Positions 9,343 through 18,606 of a DNA stretch of 64,000 bases are shown piece after piece (the stretch's first letter is position 1; the number at the start of each line of letters is the position of its first letter). Under the pieces are notes generated by a model. That model ran no database searches. It worked only from the letters and a program-made list of their open reading frames with translations, and was not told the DNA's origin. Origin of the DNA: Olleya sediminilitoris (lineage in GTDB: Bacteria; Bacteroidota; Bacteroidia; Flavobacteriales; Flavobacteriaceae); the NCBI RefSeq assembly GCF_016785945.1, contig NZ_JAEMEF010000002.1, positions 310,001 through 374,000 on the forward strand, in the 5' to 3' direction. The position numbers and the translations under genes are program-made.

Positions 9343-11031
9343 ATGACCAAAGCAGAATTGAACAGCCCTAATTTTACTTCTATTATAGCTGAACCCGTTT
9401 GGGACCAAGAGATTGAATACTTTTTTGATGAACAGGATTATAATTGTATGATGCATGCCGATGGAGAGCAGCAACAATCCAGAACTATAGACCTTAAAAG
9501 CTATACTGAGGTTAGTGCCTTGAGTGCTAAAATATATTATTATGTGTATTATAAATTTATGCCGATGGGTAAAACCAAATGGAATAACGATAAATTATTT
9601 TCTTTTAGGAATTGGCTTACTCATGGTTGTCCTAAGAATACAGAAGATTTAGAGACTTTTAAAACCAAGCAAGCTGCTATTTTAGAAGATACTAGTTTAC
9701 GCCAAAGAAAAAACGTTAATACTTTAACAGCGCAGGAGCAAGAAACTTTAATTACAGCCTTTAAGGGTATTATGGATTTGCCTAAGGATGATCCTAATAG
9801 TTTTTATACTTTGGGAGGTCTGCATTGGTATCCTGGTGTGACTTATTGCGAGCATCATATCCATCCGTTTTTAGCTTGGCATAGAGCTTATATCCTTCAG
9901 TTTGAAAACGCTTTACGCACTATACCAGGTTGTGAGGCTGTGACGCTTCCGTATTGGGATATTTCTGACGATACTTATCCAGAGTTATTTTCTAAAGCTC
10001 CGTTTATTGCTTCAGATCCTAAAGTTTCTGGATCGACCTCTTCTTACCAACTTCCGCAAGACTTTTTAGAGGCTTACCCATTTGAAGTTACTAATGGGTC
10101 TTTAAAAGCCGATGGTAGTATTATCCGTAATTCTGCTGCCATTTACAATACCCTAAAATGGAAGTATTTTAGAGATGCTACACATGATCCGACCAATACT
10201 AACAAGATGTTTTTGGATAAAATCATACAATTACCAACATGGAATGCTTTTAATGGATTAGATAAAACAGGACAATTTGTGTCTGGATCTGAGACCTTAA
10301 TGCATGCACATGATATGGTGCATGATATTAACGGAGCGACTACTGCTAACCAAGATGTTACTGGTTTTGAACCTGTGTTTTGGTTATTTCATGCCAATTG
10401 GGATCGCTTAATGTGGCGTTGGCAAAAACTACACCATACAACCAATGTTGCTGATTTTAAAAAGAATGTGCAAGCTTGTGGTGATAGTACCGATTGGATT
10501 GATGGTATTGGATTAAATAATATGGATCCGTTTACAACGTCTTTAGGGCTTACTGTAGACCAAACCATTGATTTAAATGCTATGGGTATTAATTATGTTG
10601 AGCCAGCTTTACCATTGACCGAACCTGAAGACTATATTGCAGAGGAGTTGTCTTTACAACGTGTCTCTAATAAAGGACAATCTAAATCCAATGCTTTTAC
10701 GCTAAGTGAATTGTCCTATGTATCGCTTAGGGTTAAGGATGTGAATCGTTTGAAAATACCTGGTTCATTTACAGTGTCTTTGTATTTGGATGGCGCTTTG
10801 CAGCAAACCCGTTTCTTTTTACAAGCTACTAATCCTGGTAATTGTGAAAACTGTGTGAAACAAGCCTTAGTGAGTTTTGATTTTGTTTTTAAACATGAAC
10901 AACTATTACAGGCAAAAGGTAAAGTAAAAGTTGAAATACAACTCTCTAATGGTCAAACGGATGGGCAACGACCTGTTATTCCGTTTCGTACTATAGGGCA
11001 GCCTACTATTAATATACGTCTGGTACATTAA
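9343..11031 (+). CDS. Tyrosinase / polyphenol oxidase (type 3 copper enzyme)
   Basis: 562 aa. It oxidises phenols or catechols to quinones using two coppers. CuA ligands are probably H161, H171 and H180, within a CEHHIHPFLAWHR segment. C169-E-H171 gives the Cys-x-His arrangement that forms a thioether bridge in fungal tyrosinases. CuB ligands are probably H323, H327 and H350 (MHAHDMVHD and FWLFHANWDR). The residue before H350 is Phe where many tyrosinases have a second His. Residues about 440-562 form a beta-sandwich C-terminal domain with a CENC pair, which in this family can shield the active site or help copper loading. No signal peptide or Tat motif is visible. The cytochrome c lipoprotein and a small Cys-rich membrane protein follow, suggesting a functional unit. 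Confidence 0.9.
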   Translation: MTKAELNSPNFTSIIAEPVWDQEIEYFFDEQDYNCMMHADGEQQQSRTIDLKSYTEVSALSAKIYYYVYYKFMPMGKTKWNNDKLFSFRNWLTHGCPKNTEDLETFKTKQAAILEDTSLRQRKNVNTLTAQEQETLITAFKGIMDLPKDDPNSFYTLGGLHWYPGVTYCEHHIHPFLAWHRAYILQFENALRTIPGCEAVTLPYWDISDDTYPELFSKAPFIASDPKVSGSTSSYQLPQDFLEAYPFEVTNGSLKADGSIIRNSAAIYNTLKWKYFRDATHDPTNTNKMFLDKIIQLPTWNAFNGLDKTGQFVSGSETLMHAHDMVHDINGATTANQDVTGFEPVFWLFHANWDRLMWRWQKLHHTTNVADFKKNVQACGDSTDWIDGIGLNNMDPFTTSLGLTVDQTIDLNAMGINYVEPALPLTEPEDYIAEELSLQRVSNKGQSKSNAFTLSELSYVSLRVKDVNRLKIPGSFTVSLYLDGALQQTRFFLQATNPGNCENCVKQALVSFDFVFKHEQLLQAKGKVKVEIQLSNGQTDGQRPVIPFRTIGQPTINIRLVH

Positions 11032-11140
11032 TCACCTGTTATTTAGAGCTTAATTATATGCCAAAGGATTAGCATACACATGACATGATTATATCCTTTT
11101 TAAACTGAAACCTAAATCCAACCTTATAATATTATTACCT

Positions 11141-12754
11141 ATGAAATCAACCATTTACTTAAAATCGCTTTTTACGATTACGACCCTTCGCTTATTTTGT
11201 CTATTGCTTATTGGATTGATTATGTCCTCTTGTAATGAGGTACATTATGAAGGCATCCCTTCACCAGTTATTTTTACACCTAATATACCTGTAGATGTTG
11301 ATCCTGTATTACAAAACGAGTTAAAAGCAGCAGGTGATATTTACCAGTTAAATCAAGCGTATAACCTTTATAGTTGGCAAGCTTTAATTGCTATTAATTG
11401 GCCAATGACCGATGATGGCATCCCAAAACCTAAGTTTACAGACGCAGGATCACCTGCATGGTTAGGATGGAAAGAAGCTTTTCAAGTATATAGGGAAGAT
11501 GGACAACAACCGGCAGCTTGGGGTAGTCCAAGAATTCAAACCGGTTTAGGATTAACGTCTAGTTTGCTTAAAGACAGTGATTCTAGAGTGATATTAAGTA
11601 CTAGAACTCCGACACAACCAGCACATCATAATCTAGCAGATGAAACGGATCAGGCATTTGCAGGTAAATTATTTGATCAGAATGGAGAAGTTGTTGTTTA
11701 TGAAGTATTAATGAATGAAGTGGAGTTTGATTACATTGTAGCAAACAAACTGTATAATTTAAACGGTCAATTAGAATTTACTAAGACCCAAACTGAAGCT
11801 AATTTTCCAAAGGGAAACTATGATAATGGCACACTTGGTGCTACAGAAATAAAACTAGCATGGCGCGTTTTTAAGCCAACTGATTTGCATCAAAACCGTT
11901 ATTTAACAGATGAGGGTTATATTATTGATGAAGTTACAGGGCAACCTAAGCAAGTGCGTCTTGGTTTGATTGGTTTTCATATTAGTCAGAAAACACCAAC
12001 CGGTAAGCAATGGGTATGGTCTACTTTTGAGCATATAGACAACTTGGATGAAAATGTTATTGTAGGTGCCGATGGTAAGACTACCGTTATACATCCTACA
12101 CTGACAGATCCTGATTGCGAAATTTGTCCTGTTAATGTTGATGCTACTAATGGCAACAGTACTTATATGTACCAAAGTTCTGAGCATAGTGACTATTGGA
12201 CAATAACAGGTGATACAAATAACTATTATGCTGCATCAGATACCATGAAAACGCAATCTAAGCGCATGGTGGATATTCCTGTTAGGGTTAGAGAAATTAA
12301 TAGAAAGATGCAAGATTATTTTAAGGCACAAGGTAGTGTATGGCAATATTACCAATTGATTGATACACAATACCCTGTGAACCAAAATGCAAAACCTGCT
12401 ACAAGTACTGCAACAGCATACCATTTACCAGAAAGTGTGATTAATAAGTCGGGAGGAGTGCCAAATATAGCTTACCTGACTAATATTACTATGGAAACTT
12501 TTTTTCAGGATGGTAATCAAATTGCTGGACTTATGGAAAACTCGACGTCTGAAGGAACTGCTTTACCATTAAGCATCTTTGGTACCGAAAGTTGTATAGG
12601 TTGCCACTCTAGTGCTGGTATTGCTGTGTCCTATGACAGCACAACCTCAGCACCTAAATTTGGAGGGCAATTGTCTGGTGACTTTAGTTGGTTACTTAAA
12701 AGAGCCAACTGGGATACCTCGTTACCAAAACCAACTATTAAAGCAGAAGAATAG
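11141..12754 (+). CDS. Lipoprotein with one C-terminal c-type heme site
   Basis: 537 aa. The signal sequence ends in a lipobox (IMSSC, Cys31), so it is exported and lipid-anchored. A single heme-binding CIGCH motif (C485, C488, H489) lies near the C-terminus, followed by a short Ser/Gly-rich region. The long middle carries no domain I can name; it contains a SWQALIAINWP segment typical of cytochrome-annotated hypothetical proteins found in some proteobacteria and Bacteroidota. It follows the tyrosinase by 109 bp on the same strand. A role as electron-transfer partner in phenol oxidation is plausible, but the tyrosinase shows no export signal, so the compartments would have to be reconciled. 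Confidence 0.75.
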   Translation: MKSTIYLKSLFTITTLRLFCLLLIGLIMSSCNEVHYEGIPSPVIFTPNIPVDVDPVLQNELKAAGDIYQLNQAYNLYSWQALIAINWPMTDDGIPKPKFTDAGSPAWLGWKEAFQVYREDGQQPAAWGSPRIQTGLGLTSSLLKDSDSRVILSTRTPTQPAHHNLADETDQAFAGKLFDQNGEVVVYEVLMNEVEFDYIVANKLYNLNGQLEFTKTQTEANFPKGNYDNGTLGATEIKLAWRVFKPTDLHQNRYLTDEGYIIDEVTGQPKQVRLGLIGFHISQKTPTGKQWVWSTFEHIDNLDENVIVGADGKTTVIHPTLTDPDCEICPVNVDATNGNSTYMYQSSEHSDYWTITGDTNNYYAASDTMKTQSKRMVDIPVRVREINRKMQDYFKAQGSVWQYYQLIDTQYPVNQNAKPATSTATAYHLPESVINKSGGVPNIAYLTNITMETFFQDGNQIAGLMENSTSEGTALPLSIFGTESCIGCHSSAGIAVSYDSTTSAPKFGGQLSGDFSWLLKRANWDTSLPKPTIKAEE

Positions 12755-12778
12755 TATCACCTTTAAACCGTACTTTAT

Positions 12779-13243
12779 ATGGCACCTTTAAAAACAACAA
12801 CCTGCGCTTGTGGCTCTGCAACTGATTTAAAAGAAACACCTGGTCAAGGCAGTAAAAAGATTAGTGTTTTAAATGGTATATCCGTTGTGTTTTTATTCTT
12901 TTTTCCTAAATGTCCACTATGTTGGGCAGGCTATGCGTCACTTTTTAGTTTTATAGGCTTAGAGCGTATTGATTATAATGCTAATTGGCGATTTGTTATT
13001 ATTGGATTGCTATTGACTGGTAGTTTTTTAATATTGCGGAAGCATTATTTGAATAAATCATGGTTAAACCTTATGTTTTACGGTTTAGGGCTTTTTATTT
13101 TGCTTCTTACATCTATAGCTAATTTAAGTGCGTCCTTTTGGCTTTATATTATTCTTTTTTTAATACTGTTAAGTAATTTTTCTAAGCAGACTAACCATAA
13201 GCTAATTAAGTTTTTTAGACTTCCTTCTTTTTTTTGGGGCTAG
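12779..13243 (+). CDS. Small membrane protein with Cys motifs (MerC/MerT-like)
   Basis: 154 aa with four hydrophobic segments (about 35-60, 73-90, 99-118, 120-137). It begins with a CACGSA motif and has PKCPLCWAGY inside the first membrane segment. A CxxC pair in the first membrane helix with further Cys residues before it recalls MerC/MerT-type metal permeases, though overall similarity looks low. It lies 24 bp after the cytochrome lipoprotein gene and probably belongs to that unit. Copper supply to the tyrosinase is a hypothesis only. Confidence 0.6.
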   Translation: MAPLKTTTCACGSATDLKETPGQGSKKISVLNGISVVFLFFFPKCPLCWAGYASLFSFIGLERIDYNANWRFVIIGLLLTGSFLILRKHYLNKSWLNLMFYGLGLFILLLTSIANLSASFWLYIILFLILLSNFSKQTNHKLIKFFRLPSFFWG

Positions 13244-13409
13244 AGGAGGAGGAGGTATATAGCTTCTATTTGTTTTTAAATAAATGATTGACAAACCATT
13301 ATGATTAGGCGTCTTATATATATAAGCTTTGGTTGTGAGGATGAATCTTACTAGAATATTTAAAATATAAGTCGTTATTTAGTGCGTATATTTATTATAT
13401 TACTGACTT

Positions 13410-13429
13410 TTTGTATATACATTAGTACT
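13410..13429 (+). promoter_or_regulatory. Candidate promoter of the AsmA-like gene
   Basis: TTTG (13410-13413) is followed directly by TATATACATTAGTACT; the last 14 bases repeat those at 3034-3047. The TA of a canonical TAnnTTTG is missing, so the -7 assignment is weak, but the shared initiation-region motif supports promoter function. Its 3' edge is 21 bp before the ATG. Confidence 0.4.
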
Positions 13430-13450
13430 AAATAGTCCCAATATAATAGT

Positions 13451-16400
13451 ATGAGGTTAAAATTTTTAAACAAACGAAAGTTCTGGTTGCGGTTTATTGC
13501 TTTAATAATCTTAGTACCGTTACTATTTTTTAGTGCAGTTGTATTATATATTTATTCAGAACAAGATGAAATTATTCAAAATGAAATAGCTGTTTTGAAT
13601 ACTCAGCACCAAGGTTTAATTACGATTGGTGACACCCACTTATCGCTTTTTAACAACTTTCCGGATATTTCTTTTAAGGTCGATGATGTAAAGATTTATG
13701 AAACTAAAGACACTAAAGTAACTCCAATTCTTGAGGTTGCAGACATCTATACAGGTTTTAATATATGGGATATTATAAACGGAAACTATACCATTAGGTC
13801 GCTAATTATAGAAGACGGTTTTTTTGATATTGTGGTACATAAGGATGGTACTATTAATCTTCAAAATGCTTTAGACTCATTAGAAGACACAGAAACATCA
13901 ACCAATGATGACTTTGCCAATATCCAACTAGAACGTATTAAATTACAAAATCTTGACATACATAAAAAAGATGAAACTGAAAATACAGATTTAGAAACCT
14001 TTATATCTCAAGGAAAAGGAGGGTTTGAAATAAATAAGGACTTTATATCTGCACATATAGATACCGAGTTTGAAATGAATTTGATTGATAATGGCGATAC
14101 CACATATGTGCGTCATAAGCATTTTGAGCTTCATACCGATCTGACACTTAACCAAAATACAGGATTGCTTACTGTTAAACCTTCAGGTTTAAAAATGGAA
14201 CACGGTGATTTTAATATTGAAGGCACTATAGATACTAAAAATGATGTAGATCTTGATCTTTCTATAAAAGGAACCAAGCCCAATTTTGATATGCTAATTG
14301 CTTTTGCACCAGAAGATGTTATTCCTGTTTTAGAACGCTACCGTAATGCCGGAAACATCTATTTTAATGCTATGGTTAAAGGTCCTACACTAAACCAACA
14401 AATGCCCTTTTTTGATGTGCGTTTTGGAGCTAGTGAAGCTTTTCTTGAAAATACAGATAAGGGTAAACGTGTTGATGATATGGGCTTTAGTGGGCATTTT
14501 ACTAATGGAAAAGACCGACATTTACGTACCATGAAATTCTCTTTAACAGATATGACTGCCAAACTAGATAAAGGGACGTTTTTAGGTAATCTTGTTGTTG
14601 AAAATTTTGAAGCGCCAGAAATTAACATGCAATTAAATGTAGATTTTAATCTAGAGTTTATGGCTAGTTTTCTTAATCTTACAGATATAGACAACACGTC
14701 TGGTAATGTGTCTTTAGAAATGAATTTTCATGATATTATTGATATAGACCATCCAGAACTTGCACTTAACACCCTTAATCAAGCTTATTTTACAGAGCTT
14801 AAAGTTAGCAATCTAAGTATCTCTTCTGCAGATCTTCCTGCACCATTACAACAACTTAATGCGCACCTTATCATGAAAGGTAAACAAGCCACGCTTGATC
14901 AGTTTGATATGATATTAGGTAACTCTGATGTATCCATCACAGGATATTTATCTGATTTTCCTGCTGTTGTACATCATACAGATACACCTGTAGATGCGCA
15001 TTTAGACATTACCTCAAATCTCCTTGATATTGCAGAGCTTACACGATATTCTGTAATAGACAGTACAGGTGTAGATGAACAGATTAAAAATTTAAGTACT
15101 GGTTTTTCTTTTAAATCTTCGGCTAAAGCCTTTACAGAATCTAAATACTTGCCAAAAGGCGAATTTTTTATAGATAGCCTTCATGCCCAACTTAAACACT
15201 ATCCGCATGAATTGCATGATTTTCATGTAGATTTTCTTATTGGCGAAAAAGACCTGAACATTGTAGATTTTACAGGTTATATTGATGATTCAGACTTTCA
15301 TTTTAATGGACAAGTTTATAATTATGGTTTTTGGATGCAAGACCAACTTAATGGAGATGTAGATTTAGATATAACGTTAACCTCAGATTTATTACGATTA
15401 GAAGATGTTTTTACTTATCAAGGCGAGAATTATGTCCCAAAAGAGTATCGTCATGAAGAGTTTGAAAAACTAGTCTTACACCTTAACTCTAGTATGCATT
15501 ACAAGGACTCTGCATTACATTCTATAGATTTAGATCTTGATAAACTAGATACCAAAATGCATTTGCATCCTTTACGATTCCAAAATTTTAATGGTCGTTT
15601 TCATTATGAAGATGAACATCTTGTGATTGAAAAATTTAATGGTAAAATAGGACGTACAGTTTTTGGAATAGACCTTAACTATTATCTAGGAAATGATGAA
15701 GCTATTAAGAAACGTGACAACTATCTTGCTTTGCAAGCAAATTATATAGATTTTGATCAGCTTTTCAATTTTAATACTTCAGCTCCAACAGCCACTACAA
15801 TAACAACCACTAAAACAGATACTGAAACTGCAGATGTTAAAGTGCATGCAGACGCATTTAACTTGTATGAATTACCCTTTACAGATATGACCTTTGATGT
15901 TAATGTTGGTCATTTTATATATCATCGTATTGACTTACAACATATTGATGCACAATTTAGAACGACACAAAACCATTATATCCATGTGGATACTTTTTCT
16001 ATGAATGCAGCTGGAGGTAACTTTAAAATGTCAGGCTATTTTAATGGAAGTGATCCAAAACATATTTACATGAAACCAGATTTAGTAACAGAGCATGTTG
16101 ATATAGATAAACTACTGTTTAAGTTTGAAAACTTTGGGCAAGATCATTTAGTGTCTGAAAATTTAAAAGGTACGGTGTCTTCACATATAACAGGAAACAT
16201 TAGGGTGTATCCTGATTTAGTACCAGATTTGGATCAATCAGAAATTCATATGGATGTCGAGGTCTTTAATGGTAAATTACAAAATTATGACCCTATATCT
16301 ATGTTATCGGATTATATGGGTGATAAAAACCTTAGAAATATAAAATTTGATACCCTTAGGAATCATCTAGATATTACTAATGGACGTATAACCATACCTA

Positions 16401-16690
16401 ACATGACTATTGAATCTACACTTGGACATTTTGAGTTTTCCGGTACACAGGATAGTGATCATAATATTGAATATTATGTAAGAATCCCATGGAAAACAGT
16501 AAAACAAGCCGCACGTTATAAATTATTTGCTAGAAAAAATGATAACGGTAATACAGAAGACATGGAGGAGGAAGATATTATAGAACTTGATCCTAACAAA
16601 AAAGTACGCTACCTTAATATTAAATTACATGGTAGCATGGATGATTTTAAGGTATCCATGAAGAAGGCGAAAAAAACTGAAACGGAATGA
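13451..16690 (+). CDS. AsmA-like / TamB-type envelope protein
   Basis: 1079 aa. One N-terminal membrane anchor (about 12-33) after a basic tail is followed by a very long beta-rich region in the periplasm. The start of that region (GDTHLSLFNNFPDISFKVDDV and then IIEDGFFDIVVHKDGTINLQNAL) is the AsmA N-terminal signature. The C-terminal part (GRITIPNMTIESTLGHFEFSG, then YYVRIPWKTVKQAARYKLF) is typical of large flavobacterial AsmA-family proteins. Relatives are bridge-like lipid transfer or outer-membrane biogenesis proteins. It is monocistronic, with its own promoter region and a shared terminator hairpin with the convergent gene. Composition is not unlike the core genes, so it may be older than the toxin cluster beside it. 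Confidence 0.85.
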   Translation: MRLKFLNKRKFWLRFIALIILVPLLFFSAVVLYIYSEQDEIIQNEIAVLNTQHQGLITIGDTHLSLFNNFPDISFKVDDVKIYETKDTKVTPILEVADIYTGFNIWDIINGNYTIRSLIIEDGFFDIVVHKDGTINLQNALDSLEDTETSTNDDFANIQLERIKLQNLDIHKKDETENTDLETFISQGKGGFEINKDFISAHIDTEFEMNLIDNGDTTYVRHKHFELHTDLTLNQNTGLLTVKPSGLKMEHGDFNIEGTIDTKNDVDLDLSIKGTKPNFDMLIAFAPEDVIPVLERYRNAGNIYFNAMVKGPTLNQQMPFFDVRFGASEAFLENTDKGKRVDDMGFSGHFTNGKDRHLRTMKFSLTDMTAKLDKGTFLGNLVVENFEAPEINMQLNVDFNLEFMASFLNLTDIDNTSGNVSLEMNFHDIIDIDHPELALNTLNQAYFTELKVSNLSISSADLPAPLQQLNAHLIMKGKQATLDQFDMILGNSDVSITGYLSDFPAVVHHTDTPVDAHLDITSNLLDIAELTRYSVIDSTGVDEQIKNLSTGFSFKSSAKAFTESKYLPKGEFFIDSLHAQLKHYPHELHDFHVDFLIGEKDLNIVDFTGYIDDSDFHFNGQVYNYGFWMQDQLNGDVDLDITLTSDLLRLEDVFTYQGENYVPKEYRHEEFEKLVLHLNSSMHYKDSALHSIDLDLDKLDTKMHLHPLRFQNFNGRFHYEDEHLVIEKFNGKIGRTVFGIDLNYYLGNDEAIKKRDNYLALQANYIDFDQLFNFNTSAPTATTITTTKTDTETADVKVHADAFNLYELPFTDMTFDVNVGHFIYHRIDLQHIDAQFRTTQNHYIHVDTFSMNAAGGNFKMSGYFNGSDPKHIYMKPDLVTEHVDIDKLLFKFENFGQDHLVSENLKGTVSSHITGNIRVYPDLVPDLDQSEIHMDVEVFNGKLQNYDPISMLSDYMGDKNLRNIKFDTLRNHLDITNGRITIPNMTIESTLGHFEFSGTQDSDHNIEYYVRIPWKTVKQAARYKLFARKNDNGNTEDMEEEDIIELDPNKKVRYLNIKLHGSMDDFKVSMKKAKKTETE

Positions 16691-16761
16691 CTTTAACTAA
16701 TTAAATGTCGATAGAATGACAAACTATATTTGAAATCTTAATTGAGATACAAGTTATTAAT

Positions 16762-16794
16762 ACCTTCTCAGTATAATAATTATAATGAGAAGGT
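16762..16794. terminator. Hairpin between convergent genes
   Basis: ACCTTCTCA (16762-16770) pairs with TGAGAAGGT (16786-16794); the interior TATAAT/ATTATA pairs further, giving a long stem. It sits between genes ending at 16690 (+) and 16814 (-), so it can serve both, though the T-runs are short. Confidence 0.65.
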
Positions 16795-16813
16795 TTAAGC
16801 TTATTAATATATG

Positions 16814-18082
16814 TTATGCCTCAAATACACTTAGTAATTTGTTTTTAAGTTTTTCATCTGTTCCATTTTGTTCAAACAATATATCTAATGCTTTATTTGC
16901 TTGTGTTTTGTAATACGCTATATCTTCTTCGGGATTCTCTTTAATTAGTGTTGTAAAGGTATTACATGCTTTGTTTATCTCTCCATTTACTACGTAAGCT
17001 GTTGCTAAGTATTCCCAAGCATACAGTTGACTATATGAAGATAATTTGTTGTAGATAGACGTTAAATGCTCAGTGATTTTTAAAAACTCTGGATAATTTG
17101 GTTTATCATTTTTATAGACTAAACATAGATTTAGTGTTCCCGTCTGTGTAGGCAAGATTTGGTAACAACGTCTCCACCATTTCTCTGCATTGTCATAGTC
17201 CTTTAATCTGCCATACCATGAGCCTAAATGATTGCAAGCACTTTCATGTTCTTGAATTGCCTCTTTTATTTTTTTAGTTTTTCTTCCTTTAAAGGGTATA
17301 ATAGCTTCTAAATAGGGCTCTAAACTAGCTATAGCAGCCTTACTGCTTGCTTCTTTACTTCCGCCTTCATCTTCCACTCTAAATAGTATTTTTCGTGCTT
17401 TAAACAGTTCTTTACTAATATCACTTTGGTTTGGGTAATTGACTAAAGGCGTCAAACCAATTGACTTAAAAAAGCTTATACCTGGTTCTGTAATTGCTTT
17501 ATTCCAAAGGGATAGTAACAATTTTTTATTTTCGTCTGTCGTTACAAAATCTGCAATGACTTTTTCACGAATTGGAGACTCTGGTATAACTCCTTTATAC
17601 ATTGGTATTGTACATTCCTCGTTAAAATCACCAAAACATTTTAGATAAACAGAAGCGCCTTTCATAAAATAGGGTTTAAGGTCTGCGTCTGTTAACAGTT
17701 TTTGACCTACAGTTGCTAGAACAGTACAATGTTGAAACAGCTCGAAGTCCGAACTATATTGGTAGTTATTTTCCCATGCTTTATTGATAAGTGGAGGTCC
17801 CCAAAGGTCTTTAGCATTTTCTAAAACGTCACTAGGAGCGGATTCGTCTATTTTATTTTTTAGCACTTTTAACTGCGCTTTAGAATAGATACCTAGTATG
17901 TAATCAACAACTACAAAATCATCACCATCATCATCATCATAATCTAAGTATTGGTTTCTTAAAAGGGCTATTTTTTTTATAGACTCTTTTTCATAATCTA
18001 CTATTTTACTTACAAACAACGTTTTATATTCCTTAAAAAGTATTTGGGTCATTTCTTCAAACCATTTCATGTCTTCTTTCAT
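16814..18082 (-). CDS. Hypothetical protein with C-terminal TPR-like helices
   Basis: 422 aa, soluble, no signal peptide. The N-terminal 280 residues are unassigned and include an acidic patch DDDDGDDF near residue 50. The C-terminal part (about 280-420) reads as TPR-like helical pairs (NHLGSWYGRLKDYDNAEKWW, then AWEYLATAYVVNGEINKACN). It is divergent from the ten-gene operon, separated by 524 bp, so the two may share a control region. The operon also contains a TPR protein, and a role as adaptor or regulator of it is possible. I do not recognise the family. Confidence 0.75.
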   Translation of the reverse strand: MKEDMKWFEEMTQILFKEYKTLFVSKIVDYEKESIKKIALLRNQYLDYDDDDGDDFVVVDYILGIYSKAQLKVLKNKIDESAPSDVLENAKDLWGPPLINKAWENNYQYSSDFELFQHCTVLATVGQKLLTDADLKPYFMKGASVYLKCFGDFNEECTIPMYKGVIPESPIREKVIADFVTTDENKKLLLSLWNKAITEPGISFFKSIGLTPLVNYPNQSDISKELFKARKILFRVEDEGGSKEASSKAAIASLEPYLEAIIPFKGRKTKKIKEAIQEHESACNHLGSWYGRLKDYDNAEKWWRRCYQILPTQTGTLNLCLVYKNDKPNYPEFLKITEHLTSIYNKLSSYSQLYAWEYLATAYVVNGEINKACNTFTTLIKENPEEDIAYYKTQANKALDILFEQNGTDEKLKNKLLSVFEA

Positions 18083-18443
18083 CTTAGGAATTTATTAATG
18101 TTTTGGTTAATCTTTATTTAGAGTGTAAATATAATTTAAAATGCACATCCATTTTATCCCTGAAAACCGTGTGATTTAGAACTGTTTTATTTATTGTTAT
18201 TCAATTAACTAGTTAAAAGTCAAGTATAATTATAAATATACTTTCCAGTTTTTTATCTATTTAATTATCTGTTTAAAATCTTACTGTTATCCATTTATTA
18301 CGACTGAATTATTATATACACCCTATTACATAGCCAGTAATTTGGACCTCTTTTATTACACCTGAATGATAGTAATAGGCACAGATATAGTGTGTGTCAC
18401 TACCTATTATAAAATCACACATAAACCGCTAGAAAATAAAAAG

Positions 18444-18455
18444 GGTTAATTAACC
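18444..18455. promoter_or_regulatory. 12-bp perfect palindrome in a divergent control region
   Basis: GGTTAATTAACC lies in the 524-bp gap (18083-18606) between the divergent TPR-like gene and the ten-gene operon, about 150 bp before the operon's first ATG. It could be an operator, but a 12-bp AT-rich palindrome can arise by chance. The rest of the gap is AT-rich without a clear promoter consensus. Confidence 0.3.
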
Positions 18456-18606
18456 TAATTAGAAAAGGTTAGACACCTAATGGTTTTTAACTAATTAAAA
18501 ATGAACTTTATAATCTGTAAATCAAGATGGTTTTAGATGAAGATAAGTATCCCTTTTTGACATACTAAAACTTATAAAACAAATGATTAAAATATAACTC
18601 TATTCT

